64,000 nt of DNA from NCBI GenBank assembly GCA_022264855.1, contig JABYQU010000014.1, positions 310,001-374,000 of the forward strand. Reading direction: 5' to 3'. Position numbers and translations under genes: made by a program. This DNA is from Lenzites betulinus. Its lineage: Eukaryota; Basidiomycota; Agaricomycetes; Polyporales; Polyporaceae. The notes below the pieces were generated by a model. That model was given only the letters and a program-made list of their open reading frames with translations. It was not told where the DNA came from and did no database searches. Shown piece by piece: positions 44,493 through 58,500 of this stretch (positions within the stretch are counted from its first letter, which is position 1; every line of letters begins with the position of its first letter).

Positions 44493-47400
44493 TCACGCTG
44501 GCGTCCTGCTCGGCGTGCCGCCGCCCGCGCCCGCGCCGACGGCAGGCGGGCCAACGGAGCCGCCCTTCTTCTCCACCCTCCACTCCTTGAAGATCCCTTC
44601 GAGGCTCTTGTACACGAGGTGCGACGGCAGGCTGCGGATGATCTCGCCCACGCGCTCGTCGACCTCCGCCTTCCCGCGGTCGCCCGCCGCGCGCGTCGCG
44701 TACTCGGACGCGAGGCGGAACATCGCGAGCACCGCGAGCGAGACGTGCGTCTGCTGCGCGCCGTGCGCGGAGCCCTGCGCCAGTGCGGACAGTAGTGGCC
44801 CGGATACGCTCGGGGGCGCGAGTGGTGCGTTTTGCGTGAATGTCGAGCGCTCGCCGCGCACGAGCCGGAGCAGGACCTCGAGGATGTTGTCCGTCTCGGT
44901 CATGTGCGTGCGCAGGAAGCGCTGCCGCTCCGTTTGCTGTCCTACGTTCGAGTTGGTCGCCCAGGATTCGAGCACTGTCCAGATCGTCGGGGCCTATACA
45001 AAAAGGTGGCGGTGAGTAAAGGGTACAGGAGAGGCGTAGGCGAGGAGTAGGACGAACGGGATCGGGATCGGCGACGTCGATTCGTCGTTCCCAGCCATCG
45101 GCTGCGTCGCCGGCAACCCAGAACATGCGCCCGAACATGCTTCTTAGCCACTCTTGGACGTCACCGGTTTTCACCCAACGCGGCTCTGATAGAGGCTTCT
45201 CTTTGTCGAGGTACAAGATCAGTGAGATTTGCGATGGTACTTTCGCCTTCGAGAATGGCGGGACCGTGGGGTCTTCGCTCTCCAGCTGTTCGGAGATGTC
45301 GAGCGAGACGTAAGTGTTCGCCTCAGAGCAGCCTTCCATCTACGGGATCCCTTCAGTATCTGATAAACAGTACGACGGTAGGTGATCACTCACTGCAATC
45401 CCTTTCAGGCCGCCCCGTTCGTCTTCCTCCAACAGCAGGGTGACTTCGACCCGGCCCTCCGCTCGGAAGACCTTGAGCTTCGGCACGACCTCTGCGTCAA
45501 CCACAAGCCGCTTCGTCGCGCCTGCATAGGACACGGAAATACGATTCGCGGACGGGATTTTGTCACCGAGCAGAGCGGGGGGAAGTGCGCTGTCGTCCGT
45601 AGCGGCGTGAGGGTCATGGGAAGAGGGAGGGGGCTCATAGGACTGCTCCGGCTCGTACGCGGGCTGAGTATGCTCGTACTCGTGCTCGTTCTGCTCGGTC
45701 TCGTCGCCGCCATCGATCACGGTGGAAGCATATGGGCTTGCCTGACGAGGGTCTTGGTTCGTATCCGGAACCGTAGAAGCAATTGAGTCCATAGCCTGAA
45801 GAGGCATCGTGCGGGGAGGGGGAGCGGAGGCAGCCTGTGCGTTAGCCGACTGAGAAGCATCAACACTGGAATCCTGTTTCTGAGCCTCAGCGGGCGCCGC
45901 AGACGCAGGAGCGTCCGCTGGGGGAGCGGCCCCGCCTTCAGCGGGAGGGTTGATAGGAGGCGTAGAAGCGTTCGTATCCTGAGAGCTCTCGTTCGCGTTG
46001 CCCTGCTGCGAGGCTGGGACAGGCCCGCTCTCGTGCTGCTCCTGAGAGCCCGAAGGTGCATCGGCATGGTCGTTGCCATTGCCCTGAGGATGACCGGCGT
46101 GACCATTCGGTCCACCCGCTGTAAAACTGCAGTAGGTCTCGTCATCAGGGCCCACTTCCGAGCCCTGCGCATCCTCGTCGCCCATGACGTGGTCACCGTC
46201 GTGCCCGTCTCCTTGGTCATACTCATTGCCTTAAAACGATAAAAGAGCCATATTAGTGGTGCGAACGAGGTTGGGTGAACGAGATATCATCCACATATGC
46301 GCAGTCTCGGAAGAGGACGGACGCTTACCGAAGTCACCGGCGTCGCCGTTGCCCAAGTACTGTTCGACTTCGCTGACGTGGAGGTTCTCTCCTCCGTCGC
46401 CGTCACCCTCCTCTTCGCCAATGGCAGCCATGAGCCAATCACCCTCGCTGGCGGTCTCAGCGACACTAGGAGCAACGCTGTCTCGGCCCATGCCTTCATA
46501 GTCCCCGGAAGCATCCAAACCAGAACCATGAGGCGGGGGCGGAGGGGCTCCCCTGCCCTCCTCGTAGTCGCCATCATCATCCTCGAGCTTCTTGCGCTTC
46601 CCCTTCCGCGCATTGGAGTTATAGCCTGAAGAATGAGACGAGATGGGGTGCGCATCGTCAGGAGAGACAGGAGTGTGGAAATAGATCCGGACCCGCGAAG
46701 GCGGAGGACCGAGCAAGGCTGCAATGTCCTTTACGCCTGCTGCCTCAAGAACCGGGACGGCGGCAGCGGCCACGGCTGCAACAGCGGCAGCATCTACCCC
46801 CGTGATAACACTCTCAGCCGGAGCTGGAGTAGTACCATCAGAGGGCTCAGTGGCCACAGGAGCTTCAGAAGCAATGGAAACGGCAGCAGGCTCTTCCTTG
46901 ATAGTGGGAGACGTAGAATCTGGAGAGACTCCCCAACTCCAATCCAACTCGGGGATTTTGAGCCCAATGATCTTAAAGTCCGTGAGTGTCCGTTTGTTCT
47001 CATCCTTCTTACCAGAAGAGAAGCTCGCGGACGCGGAGCCGACACTGTCACGGCCGCTCGCAGATGCCCCTCCTTCATGCCGGCCACTCCGGTTGTTGTA
47101 GTGGTAGCCCTGACCTCGACCGCGGAAGGACGAGTGGCTCTGATGGGGCCCATAGCTCTGCTGCTGCTGTTGGTGTTGTCCGTGCGAGTAACCTTGGTTG
47201 ACGAAGGATCCGCCCCTGCGGGTATCCCTGTTGTTGAAGCCACGGTTCGAGTTGTGTCCGCGGAAACTGCCCGTCTGCTGGGTGCCACCACGCCCGCCCA
47301 TGTTGTTGTAGCTCCCACCGCCACGACCGCGGGTGCCTCCCCTGCTCATATTCATCGACCCGCCACGCCCACGCGGGTTCATGTTGCTCCCACCCCTCCC

Positions 47401-48219
47401 ACCGTTGAACCCACCGCGAGGTTGTGCCATACCGGGCGCGCCACCCCTCCCATACGGCCCCGGACCTTGTCCTTGGTTGTACATGCCGCCCTGTTGCTGC
47501 ATGGGCGGAGGCGGAGGAGGCTGAAATTGAGGTGGAGGAGGCGGCGGGCCACGGTGTTGATTTGGGCCATCAAATCGCTGCCGCTTCGCGGGCGGGAACT
47601 GCTGAGGAGAAGCATGATGGGTGTTAGGCGGGCGGTTCTGTCGATGCTGTTGCTGTGGCTGCTGTGGGAAGAACTGCTGAGGCTGCTGGAAAGCTTGTGC
47701 TGGTGGCTGTTGGTACGGGGCCTGTGGTATCGCCTGCGGTATCGCCTGAGGGGTAGCCTGGGGGATGTAGGGCTGCTGGTACGCTCCAGCCTGAGGCTGA
47801 TTTGGACTATATTGAGGCTGGTACGGACTGTACTGCGGCTGCGCGGGAGGAGGTGGAGGTTGGACAACAGGAGGCGGAGGTTGATAGGCCTGCTGCTGTT
47901 GTTGTTGCTGTTGCTGCTGCTGTTGCTGCCTCTGTTGCGCTTGCCAGTTCACGCCATAGCCGTAGTTTGCGTAGAGGTGCGCCTGGTCAGGCGGACGAGC
48001 GGCTGCGGCCGCGGTAGCGGCTTGCTGAGCTGTCTGCGACGCGTTCCATTGTGCCGTGTATGCGGCCGCGGCGGCTGGTTGTTGCGCCTGTTGCGCGGCA
48101 GCAGCGGCCGCCCAATATGCCGTGTAGTCCGGTTGTGCTGGCTGAGGAGGAGGAGGCCCTGGAGGAAGAGGTGGCTGCTGAGGGGTGTATGCCGCTGTCG
48201 CGAAGGGATTCTTGTTCAT
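44493..48219 (-). CDS. Gln/Pro- and RGG-rich RNA-binding-like protein, function unknown
   Basis: I do not recognise a named family. Complement exons: 46329-48219, 45394-46229, 45058-45339, 44493-44993; 1169 residues with exact phase. The start MNKNPFATAAYTPQQPP is preferred; an in-frame Met farther upstream (48363) would add a hydrophobic leader that fits nothing. Residues 1-130 are Ala/Gln/Pro-rich; a long Gln run (about 94-108) and Pro/Gln repeats follow. Residues 290-420 are RGG/FRG/GGRGG boxes typical of RNA-binding condensate proteins. A folded C-terminal region begins near 850: RISVSYAGATKRLVVDAEVV, then RWVKTGDVQEWLRSMFGRMF and LESWATNSNVGQQTERQRFL. That region is probably helical. I infer an RNA or mRNP role; no catalytic motif is visible. 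Confidence 0.78.
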
Positions 48220-48626
48220 CGTCAAGATCTGAACAGGGATTACGGTAGAGAGACAGGCCGCGAGACAAGCAAGTAGAAAGCGAGAGCAATAGGACGAGAA
48301 TACAGTAAAGGCTTCTTGGTTTGTCGTGGACTCGGTGAGGGTCAGCGAGAACAAACGAGACACTTAAATCCCGAGGACTTCGCGCACCATGGACTCGTGA
48401 CCGCCCGCGCCGTCACGCCATGTAACACCGCCAGTGAGTCATCGGTCTGTGAAGTTTTTTCGTCAACCCTGAGGTCATGCATGTATCGCGAGGACAAGAC
48501 AAGCGTCGGAACTACCGTAGAGATGGATGTACAGAGCGCACGCGGAAAACAAAAAGTCGATGTACAGAAGGCAGACAACAGAACAAAAGCAAACGCAGTA
48601 GGCGCGACGTGACTCTCAGGCTGGTC
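48220..48626. other. Intergenic region between KRR1 and the Q/RGG gene
   Basis: Tandem minus-strand genes flank it. It holds the 5' leader and promoter of the Q/RGG gene and the 3' flank of KRR1. No gene recognised. Confidence 0.5.
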
Positions 48627-50168
<1,542 letters not shown>

Positions 50169-50400
50169 GCTACCGCGAGTTAGACTAAATAGCCAGCGAT
50201 GGTATGGAGAGAGGTAACGCCAAAGTCAAGAGAGCTCAGGCGCGAAATACGCGCCCAGACCGAAAGTTGTGAAGTCCCGATCAGGATCTTAGCGCTGCTC
50301 CCGGACCGGGCCGTACAGATAGACGCCCCACGTTATGGCCCTCGGACATCCGGTAGTCCGAAAGTACTGGGCTTGTTGCAGCCGCCACCACTCCGCCACC
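50169..50400. promoter_or_regulatory. Divergent promoter of KRR1 and the NCBP3-like gene
   Basis: A 232-bp gap between two start codons that face away from each other, so both promoters must lie here. No clear TATA box. The plus-strand start has the context GCCACCATGG, a strong initiation context. Confidence 0.55.
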
Positions 50401-51691
50401 ATGGACACCGCTCTGGAGCCCCTCGACACCTCTACTACCACCCCTGGGCTTTCTTATGACGACACTGTGCCATACGAGCACCAAGTTACGGCTGTACCAG
50501 ATGCTCTCGAGCCCACTGAAGCGGGCAGGTCTCTAGCGGACCGGATTGGAACCACCAAGGTTTACCTACTGTCTGACGCGTCGAAGTCGAGAGCTGGGAA
50601 GGTGCGTGGTCAGCTGTATTCACGGTGTAGAGCGCAAGCCTGATAATGTTCGGGCTTTCTCTTCTCGCTGGGCTTCGAAATCCTGCCATTTGCTGTGCTC
50701 TGCCTTGTTTTCTTCGTGACCTAGCGTAAACACGAGGAGTCTGACGAAGAAGATGTAGGGAATGACGTTGACATGGACGGACTAGGTAAACACACAATCC
50801 ATTATGATTTCACATGGATAGCTCACACTCAGCCCTTCAGCTACACGGGACAACGCGATCCTTCTACAAGGCAGCCCGATATCCCACCTCCCCACCTCGA
50901 ACATATTCGCGTATGCTACGCACTTCGACGCACATCCCCTCGGCCTCGAATGGGTAGACGACACAACATGCGTGCTCGTCTTTGAATCGAAGGCAGCTGC
51001 GCGTAGCGCCTTTCGCACCTTGCAGAAGTCCGTCGCAGAAGAGCCCTCTGCTGGCGACGGCACCATCACCGCCAAGGCAATTCCCATCACTATATGGCCC
51101 GCGGAGTACCGAATAAGTCAAACCCTCGGAAAAGGCGACGGCCTGAAGGGGATTCTACGCATGCGGTGGGCACGCGTCGAGGATGTGAAGAAGAAGGGCG
51201 CGAGGAATCAAAGCCAGTTCTACAAGAAGTACGGCCAAGATGCCGGTAAAAGCTTCGAGGACGGGCCACGGCCGGCGAAGAAGCGGAGGGACGATGGCGA
51301 CGGGTCTCGTGCGACAGAGAGGGCGCGGCTCGACGAGGAGCTGGACCGGTTCTTGGCAGACGACGACGAAGAGGACGCACCGCCTGCGGAGCCGGTATCG
51401 AGGATGCGCTCTGACTACATAGGCGACAGCGGGAAGACACTCCTCGAGCGCACTGAGGGTGGACTCGCGTCGAGGTTGACAGCAGCCTTGCCTCGACGTA
51501 GCCGGGGTAGACGAGACGGAGACCACCGCCTTTGGGATCGGGGCAAGGACGAGCAAGGCTACCAAGACGCTATTGAGCCCCGTTCGCGACGCCCAAGGAG
51601 CAGGGAGAGGAGGCAAACGAGGCAGCCGCGTACAAGAGCCACAGCGGCAGATCTAGATGCTGAGCTGGATGCTTTCTTGCAGGAAAAGTGA
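50401..51691 (+). CDS. NCBP3-like nuclear cap-binding/mRNA export protein (DUF2414-type)
   Basis: Likely homologue of nuclear cap-binding subunit 3, which links capped RNA to export factors. Exons 50401-50601, 50725-50785, 50841-51691; 370 residues. The RRM-like DUF2414 region follows the acidic N-terminus: ATRDNAILLQG, then NIFAYATHFD, LGLEWVDDTTCVLVFESKAA, with the typical WxDD before a beta strand (about residues 88-150). ITIWPAEYRIS and LRMRWARVEDVKKKGARNQS match the family's core, where the RxRxAxxxDxK segment is diagnostic. Basic KKRR and RS-rich segments follow, and the chain closes with DLDAELDAFLQEK, an FoP/UIF-like UAP56-binding tail seen in export adaptors. Family assignment is by motif memory. 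Confidence 0.78.
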
Positions 51692-51876
51692 CACTATTAC
51701 ACGCATTGCTGTGGATTATGTCTGGTACGATATATGTAAAGTAAGAGGACTGCACTGTACTATAGATCCCCGCTCAGATGCTCGTATAATCCTAAGATCA
51801 CACCTGCGGCCTACCCACGTACCTGGGCTGTAAGATTGCATTCCTGCAGGGGTCTATGATGTAGGCTCACAGAAGT

Positions 51877-52321
51877 CTACTTTGGTGCAATCGTCTTCAG
51901 CTATGACGACAGTATAAGCATCCTACTCCGCGAAGCTCTGATAAAGCAACATACCTGTAAGCCGTGTATGCCCTGGATCTCTTCCTTCAGGGTCTGGTTC
52001 ACCAGTCGCTGCTGTTTAACCAATGACAAGCCTTTGAACTCGTCGCTGGCTATGATGATCTGGTAGAACGTCCCGCAGCCACCTGTACAGTGAACGTATG
52101 TTAACATTCGAATACCGCTGCCTTAAGCACAGAAACTTACCGGAGACATCCTCCACCTGCAGTTCAGAGGGCTTGAACTTCTCCGTCAGTTTCTCGTGTA
52201 TGACGCGCTCCCCGTCGGTAGAGAACTTCGCCTGGGCCGCCGAGTACGCCCGCGCGACCGCAGGAAGGCGTGCGGCCAATTGCGGCCGTGCTATTCGTCG
52301 AGTCAGAGCAAGAGCGAGCAT
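51877..52321 (-). CDS. Mitochondrial BolA-like protein (BOL3/BOLA3 type)
   Basis: Works with monothiol glutaredoxin or NFU1 in late [4Fe-4S] cluster delivery in mitochondria. Complement exons: 52141-52321, 51955-52082, 51877-51900; 110 residues. The N-terminus ([20 protein letters not shown], then RAYSAAQ) is an Arg/Ala/Leu presequence. The BolA fold follows: [20 protein letters not shown], then [40 protein letters not shown] and LKTIAPK. Cys63 in GGCG and His100 in IHG correspond to the BOLA3-type cluster ligands, which places it in the mitochondrial Bol3 group rather than Bol1/Bol2. The final exon is only 24 nt. It is divergent from COX15 across 221 bp. Confidence 0.92.
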
Positions 52322-52542
52322 CTGGAACGCAGCTGGAACGCGTCCGGGTGAGGGGAGGGAGAGGGCGCGGAGGATTAGGAATCCAGGCCGCGAGGACGCG
52401 CGAGCGGCTCGGGTGGCGGAAGATCGAGATCTGCCCCGGGCAGCGAGTCTCGCCCTCAAACACCCGCGGGCGACCCTCAGACGTCTTCAACACTCTCCTT
52501 GCACCTCTGCTCACCGTTCGACTCGTCCTTGACGGTACTGGG
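52322..52542. promoter_or_regulatory. Shared divergent promoter of BolA and COX15
   Basis: A 221-bp gap between start codons facing away. Both products serve mitochondrial iron cofactors ([4Fe-4S] delivery and heme A), so joint regulation is plausible. No TATA box or known iron-response motif is obvious to me. Confidence 0.5.
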
Positions 52543-54187
52543 ATGTTTGCTGGCCTGTGGGCGCGCGGCGCCGCCCTTGAGAGCCGCTCTGCTGCCTTCG
52601 CCAAGTTTCCGCGTCAAGCGTCACTCCGGTTCCTCCAGACCACCACCAAGCCCTGCACGCCCTTGAGCGCGCTGGCCACGTCGTCGCGGGCGTGGTCCAA
52701 ATCATCCAGCTTCTTTAGTAACAACAGGGCATTCACTCGCGGGGTCAACACCCCTCGCCGTGCGTTTGACCCTCGGTTTTTCTCCGCGAACGCTGGGGCG
52801 GATGCAGCCACCGCGGAGCTCCCGGTTCTCTCCTCCCCTGCGGTGGGAGGATGGCTGCTCGCATCGGCGGGCCTTGTTTTTGCTGTCATCGTCGTCGGTG
52901 GAATCACTCGTCTCACCGAGTCCGGTCTAAGCATTACGGAATGGCGTCCCATCACCGGTGTCCTCCCTCCCCTGTCCCGCGCGCAATGGGAAGAGGAGTT
53001 TGAGAAGTACAAAGGTACTCCGGAATTCAAACTGTGAGCAATACAAGACATTCGTATATACATACATGCTCACTCAAGCACCCCGGCAGGATGAACCACT
53101 CAATATCGCTCGAGGACTTCAAGAGCATATTCTTCTGGGAATGGGGCCACCGTGTTCTCGGCCGTGTCATTGGCGTCACCTTCGTGTTCCCCCTCGCATA
53201 CTTCGCGCTCAGGGGACGGCTCACCGCGACACTCCCGAGGCACCTGTCCGCCATGGCAGTGCTCATCGGCGGGCAGGGCGCCCTCGGGTGGTACATGGTC
53301 AAGTCCGGCCTAGAAGACTCGCTGCTCGAGACCCCCGGCGCGGTCCCGCGGGTGTCGCAGTACCGGCTCGCGGCCCACCTGGGTACGGCGTTTGTGCTAT
53401 ATGCGGGCATGTTTGGCACCGGTCTATCGGCACTCATGGACTGGCGGTATGCGACGAAGGGCTTCTGGAGCGGCATGAAGGAGAACGGCGCGAAGTGGAA
53501 GGAGGTCCTCGATAACCCCGCCGTTAAGAGGTTTTCGCGGAACACAAAGGGTTTAACCGCTCTTGTCTTCTTGACCGCGCTGTCTGGTACGTTTCTGGTG
53601 TCCTGGTGCACGGACAGGCCCGCTAACGAAGGTTGCAGGCGCATTTGTTGCGGGTCTTGACGCCGGCCTTCTCTACAACGAGTTCCCGCTCATGGGTGGC
53701 CGTCTCGCTCCTCCCGCTGACGAGCTGTTCGACCCGGCGTACGCCAAGAAGGCGGACCACTCCGACATCTGGTGGCGCAACATCTTCGAGAACCCTACCA
53801 CCGTCCAGTTCGACCACCGATGCTTGGTAAGACCTAGCTATTTGATAGTAAAGACCATCAAGTACTAATATGTATTGCCAGGCGATCACGACGTACGTCG
53901 CGACTGCAGCGATGTATGCTGCAACATTCAACCCGGTATTGCGCGCGGCCCTCCCTCCCTTGACAAAGCGGATGGCGACCTCCGCATTCGCGATGGCCAA
54001 TATCCAGGTCCTGCTCGGGATCTCCACACTGCTGTACTTGGTGCCCATTCCCCTCGCAGCGATGCACCAGGCCGGAAGTGTCGCACTGCTCACGACCATG
54101 ATCCACGTACTCGTCTCCCTGCGGAGACCGGGAGCCGCTGCACAAGCATGGAGGCGAGCTTTCTTGAGGGGCAAAAAGGCACCGTAA
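52543..54187 (+). CDS. COX15: Heme A synthase COX15
   Basis: Oxidises heme O to heme A for cytochrome c oxidase, in the mitochondrial inner membrane. Exons 52543-53033, 53090-53586, 53639-53826, 53882-54187; 493 residues. A long Arg/Ser/Phe-rich presequence leads into [20 protein letters not shown] and [20 protein letters not shown] (family signature). [20 protein letters not shown] carries the invariant heme-ligand His. [20 protein letters not shown] is the second signature, with Asp-Ala-Gly. [17 protein letters not shown] and [20 protein letters not shown] supply further His ligands. About eight membrane segments are visible. All introns have consensus sites and phases close. It ends 212 bp before the convergent PRE5 gene. 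Confidence 0.97.
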
Positions 54188-54399
54188 AGTTATGCTCCCC
54201 TGCATCACTTCATACTAGTACATCCTATAATTATCGCTGTATACCTGCTTTGCCACACACACTCGACTCACTCGCTATACATTCCACGTGGAACGTGCCA
54301 CACAACCTTCCAGCAGTAAATGTTTGAACCGCGAAGTCGTAAACATTGCATTGTTCTACTTTTACAAAGACAAACGCACGTCCATATCCTGCACCGCTC

Positions 54400-55504
54400 T
54401 CAGTCCGCCATCTGCACGTCCTCGTCACCCGCAGCCGCTGCGGGGGCAGCCGGCGCCGCGGGCGCGTCCCCGGTGTCCTTTGGTGTCATGCTCTGCAAGT
54501 ACACCTCGATGATTTCGCCCTCGAGGATGCGGAAGTCGCCCTCGGGGCTTACGCCCTGCTCGTGCTCGCTCGCAGGCCCGACGATGCCGATGGACGTGTT
54601 GTTGATCGTGAGCTCCTTGTCCTGCTGCAGCGTCTCCCGAAGCGCATGTAGACCGTGCTTGATCAGCTCCTCGAGCGTGCCTGTGCACGAGAAGCGACGA
54701 TATTAGCATGAATGGCTTGCAGCGCAAAGCTGAGCACGCACAATCCATGAAGCTCTCGTAGTGCTTCTCGAGGTACGTTTTCGCGCTTTGTGAGCGCGCG
54801 CCGATCGACATCGCGTAGTATTCGTACGAGTTCCCGGACGGGGAGAATTCGTACAGGTGCGGGCCCTGTTTGTCCTGCCCGATTACCAGGAGACCGACAC
54901 CGTATGGGCGGCGACCGTATTCCTGGGTGTTCACTTGTGCCTCTGTTTTCCGGATAAGTCATAAGTGACTAGTATGTGAACAAAGGAGCAGGGAACGCAC
55001 TGTCGGCGATGGCGGACACGAGACGGTTTACGGGGGCGGGGCGGTTGAAGAGCATGCGGGAAGACATAGCTTGCTGCCTCATGAAGTTACTGTAGAGACG
55101 ATTATGATATATTCGTGGATCAAGCGAGCATCCCAAACGCACCTGAGAACACGCGCGTCGGATGTGAGCCCAGCGATCGCAATGCCGACATGGTCATCTA
55201 TTCGGTACATCTTCTGCTGGTACGAAGCGAGCTCTCCGAAGGAACGCTACAAACATACTAGGGTCAGACCGCGCATCAAAGCCTAAAGTGTAAGCACACG
55301 CGCACCTTCAGAGCCAGGAGAATCGAGTGCGTCTTTGACCGCAGGCCCACCGCCGCTGAACCCTGCTTCACCGCTTCCAGTGCATACTCGACCTGGTGGA
55401 GGCGGCCCTGTGGCGAGAAGACGGTGTTATCCGAGTCGTACGTGTTCCTGAACTGATTGCACACGTTAGCAGTGATTCATAGTAGTGAAAGTGAAGCATA
55501 CCAT
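54400..55504 (-). CDS. PRE5: 20S proteasome subunit alpha-6 (PRE5/PSMA1)
   Basis: Alpha-ring subunit of the 20S proteasome. Complement exons: 55502-55504 (the ATG alone), 55306-55452, 55143-55246, 55001-55089, 54742-54942, 54400-54680; 274 residues. An intron (55453-55501, donor GTATGC) follows the start codon directly; the spliced N-terminus [20 protein letters not shown] is the conserved alpha signature, followed by [20 protein letters not shown]. Next are [73 protein letters not shown] and [17 protein letters not shown]. An Ala/Pro-rich acidic tail (DEDVQMAD) ends it. A longer start at a minus-strand ATG near 55611 does not keep the frame. Confidence 0.96.
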
Positions 55505-58500
55505 GGTGGATGGGGATGAGGGGATGGGTGCAAGTACGGAGGCGCCTGGCCTTTGGGCGTGAAGGTGACGCGTCGCGGGCGACGTGCAAGATTACCTTTT
55601 TGGGAGGTCATTCTAGGTGTTAGTCAAGCGCCCATAACTTGACCTCGACCATGATGAACTCATGGTGAACGCTACGCTGTGCACGTCAAGCTGGCTTGTA
55701 TGCGGCATTTTATTCCAACATAGCCTTTTTAAAAAGATATATGACCATTACGACTTATCGCCGTATACATTGACATGCCAGGGAACGAAGTGGTAGCCTG
55801 TACTTCCTCCTCTTCAAGCGTGCCCATTTTGGTGAGTACTTCGCTTGAAGGCTCAGAACAAAGTTGATCAAGGGTAATAATCATATATGTAGACCATATA
55901 CACGCACACCCTCCTCACGTTCATTGTGAATAAAACGATTGGTATATGGCCCCAGAGGCATATATCGTACCCAGTCCAGCATACACTTCAGCAAAACGCG
56001 GCGGTAAGTACACATGCCGATTACTCATGAAGCACATTCGCAGCAGTACGCCCCCGGAAATGTGGCATCTTTCGGCTCGTGCTCCGCATATGGGGTCTCT
56101 CATCCGTGTGGACTTCAGCTTCAAATCGCTTCTCCGCCAATCCAACACCTTCCCCAAGGTACGGACTTCCTCTGCGACAAATACGATGATGTCATGAATA
56201 GAGCCATAGATCCAGCTGCTGGATCTTCCTGTTGGCTATACGGCTGTGTTGTATCTGGGAAAAGCTCTGTCGACGTCATCACTCGTCTGCCGTCTACTTA
56301 TAAGGTGGACGCTCCACATGCCCGCAACTCTCGGCAGCTTCCCTACCACATCTCGCCAGCAGTCACTCACAAACATAAGCACGAGACGCGAGCTCGTTGC
56401 AACACCTCGATAGCTGTTCAGAGTACTGAACGATGTTCTCCCGGTTAACACAATATACGCGGCTCCGCCGTCATGGTGCGTATTCGGTTTTCGTTCAGTG
56501 TACCACAAAATTCGTAACCTTCGCAGTGTCGTACTAGACGGCCCATCACCAAGGATTTTATCAAAACTAGCCGCTTCGCTTCTTGCGGGGGCATGCATCT
56601 CACGGTCGATGTTCACTCAAACATAAATATTAGTACTACGTTCATGCTCAACGCAACACAGAGCGAATCCCTACCGCGGTAAACCATCGGTAAGCATTGC
56701 AGATGTACCGCTGAATATCGTTTGTAGATGCAACGAAGTTCTCTTCCAAGGTCAAGCGGGACATTGAACATGGTGTATTACTAGTACTGCCCCCAGATTG
56801 CCTAGACTTGGATGCGATGGTACACGTAAGTCGATCTGCAGTGCTTTCCGACCCTTTTCAATTCTACTGAACCTTCTTCAATACAACGGCGGGTTATGTG
56901 CCATAAGTTTAAAGGACACAACAGTCTAGGCTGCGATCCGTACCGACTCCACACCTGCTCATGCTATTCTTGAGAACCCTCGGCCTCTTGATACGACATT
57001 GCCAAGATTCGCGGTACATCTCCGGTTCGCTTCGATGGCAGGGAACCTCACCCAAGCCGACTCGTGTTCTTGGCTCACCCGCCCTGGGCGTTTCCTCGAT
57101 TCTTTTAGGACGTCATATGGACGAACCACTGCTCTTCTACCTTCGGACCCGCTCGCGCGGTGCCTCTCGCATCACAGCACCGGCCGACTATCTGCGACCT
57201 ATTCCCTCGCCCAGTGCTTCTAGTCGTCCAACCTTGCAATCCCCCTACCATTTCGGGCCACCACGCCCCGGCTGACCGCCCACGCTGCACATATGGTGCG
57301 ACCGAAGCGGGATGGCGGCCCTCGACCCATACACCTGCCGGCTTCGCACAGCGCACGTCCCTCGGCACGCGCGGTGCTTCCGTGTGCGCGGCTGTGCTCC
57401 CGGCGAACGAAGAGCCTTGGCTAGGTGGGAGACGCAGCTCATGATCTCAACACTGACGTAGCTCGCGCGCTAGCACAGTCTCGGTGAGAGTGCACGAAGC
57501 GCGTTCGGACAGCCGGTGGGCGCATTGCGACGCGCGAAGCCGTTCGCGCGCACTCTCCTCGGACGGCTCACGGTGGGTGCGATAAGCATGACTCGGACTT
57601 GGGACCTATTGACATTGCGCGGCGGGCTCTAGGCCAATATGGTGCGACGGCGACGTCGAACGTTGAAGCTGGTCATCTGGAGCTCGGACTGGACCTTGCG
57701 TGGTTTTCGCCACGGGCGTCTACAGTCAGTGACGAGCTTTGCCCTGGATTGACCTGATGTGACATCGCTAGTACAGTTACTAGTTCATCCGATTACTCCA
57801 CCCGCCCGTTTATTAGTATCTTTGGTATAACTGGTAAGTATTCCAGTATAACTCGCCGGTGACCGCAAAAGATCGCGATAGATGCCCGGCCGATAACAAA
57901 GTTAAACAAACTACTCCCAGGTTCTAGTCTGCCGTTCGGCACGCGCACCATGCGTGCCCCCGCAGCGGTGGTGTGTAAGTACCGTTACAAGCCGGTCCAT
58001 CACGGACCCTACAACCTAGTCAAGCGTTCCAACGTACAACCCCGAACCTTCAGCTGAGCTTCAGATGCATCCTTCCTCGATTTACGCCCCTAGCGCGGCC
58101 GGTAACCAGGAAGTACTGTTCCCAACATGTACAAGCCCGCCGCTCCTTCAAAGCCTCACCGCGTGTGTGTGTCGATTGCACGCGCCCGCCTCCGCGCGAC
58201 CGGGCTGAAGATGCGGATGCGAGCGCGAAGCTCGACGTTAGGAACGCGCGGGTGTCGACACGCGGGCGCGCAAATGCTCGATCGCGTCCTGCGCCCACCG
58301 CTTCCGAGACCCGAGAGGCGAGCGCCATTGCAGCGCGCGGACTCGGGGCGCAATCCATCGCGCTCTCGTGCGCGCAGGCGTCCAGGTACGTGTTTGTACG
58401 TTAGTCTTACTACGCACGTCTCAGATGCCATGGCCACAGTTCGGAAAACCATGTCACTATATATTTCGACCCGTTCATGAGCAAACCATCACGCGCCCAC

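Noticed and set aside
46633..48276. 547-codon open frame on the plus strand
   Set aside because: It is the antisense of the Q/RGG gene; its Leu/Arg-rich translation is the mirror of CAG/GGC repeats. The minus-strand gene has exact splice phases and sensible protein features.
55946..56197. Plus-strand open frame with a plausible 43-nt intron
   Set aside because: The two possible reading frames after the intron give no recognisable domain, and neighbouring exons could not be found.
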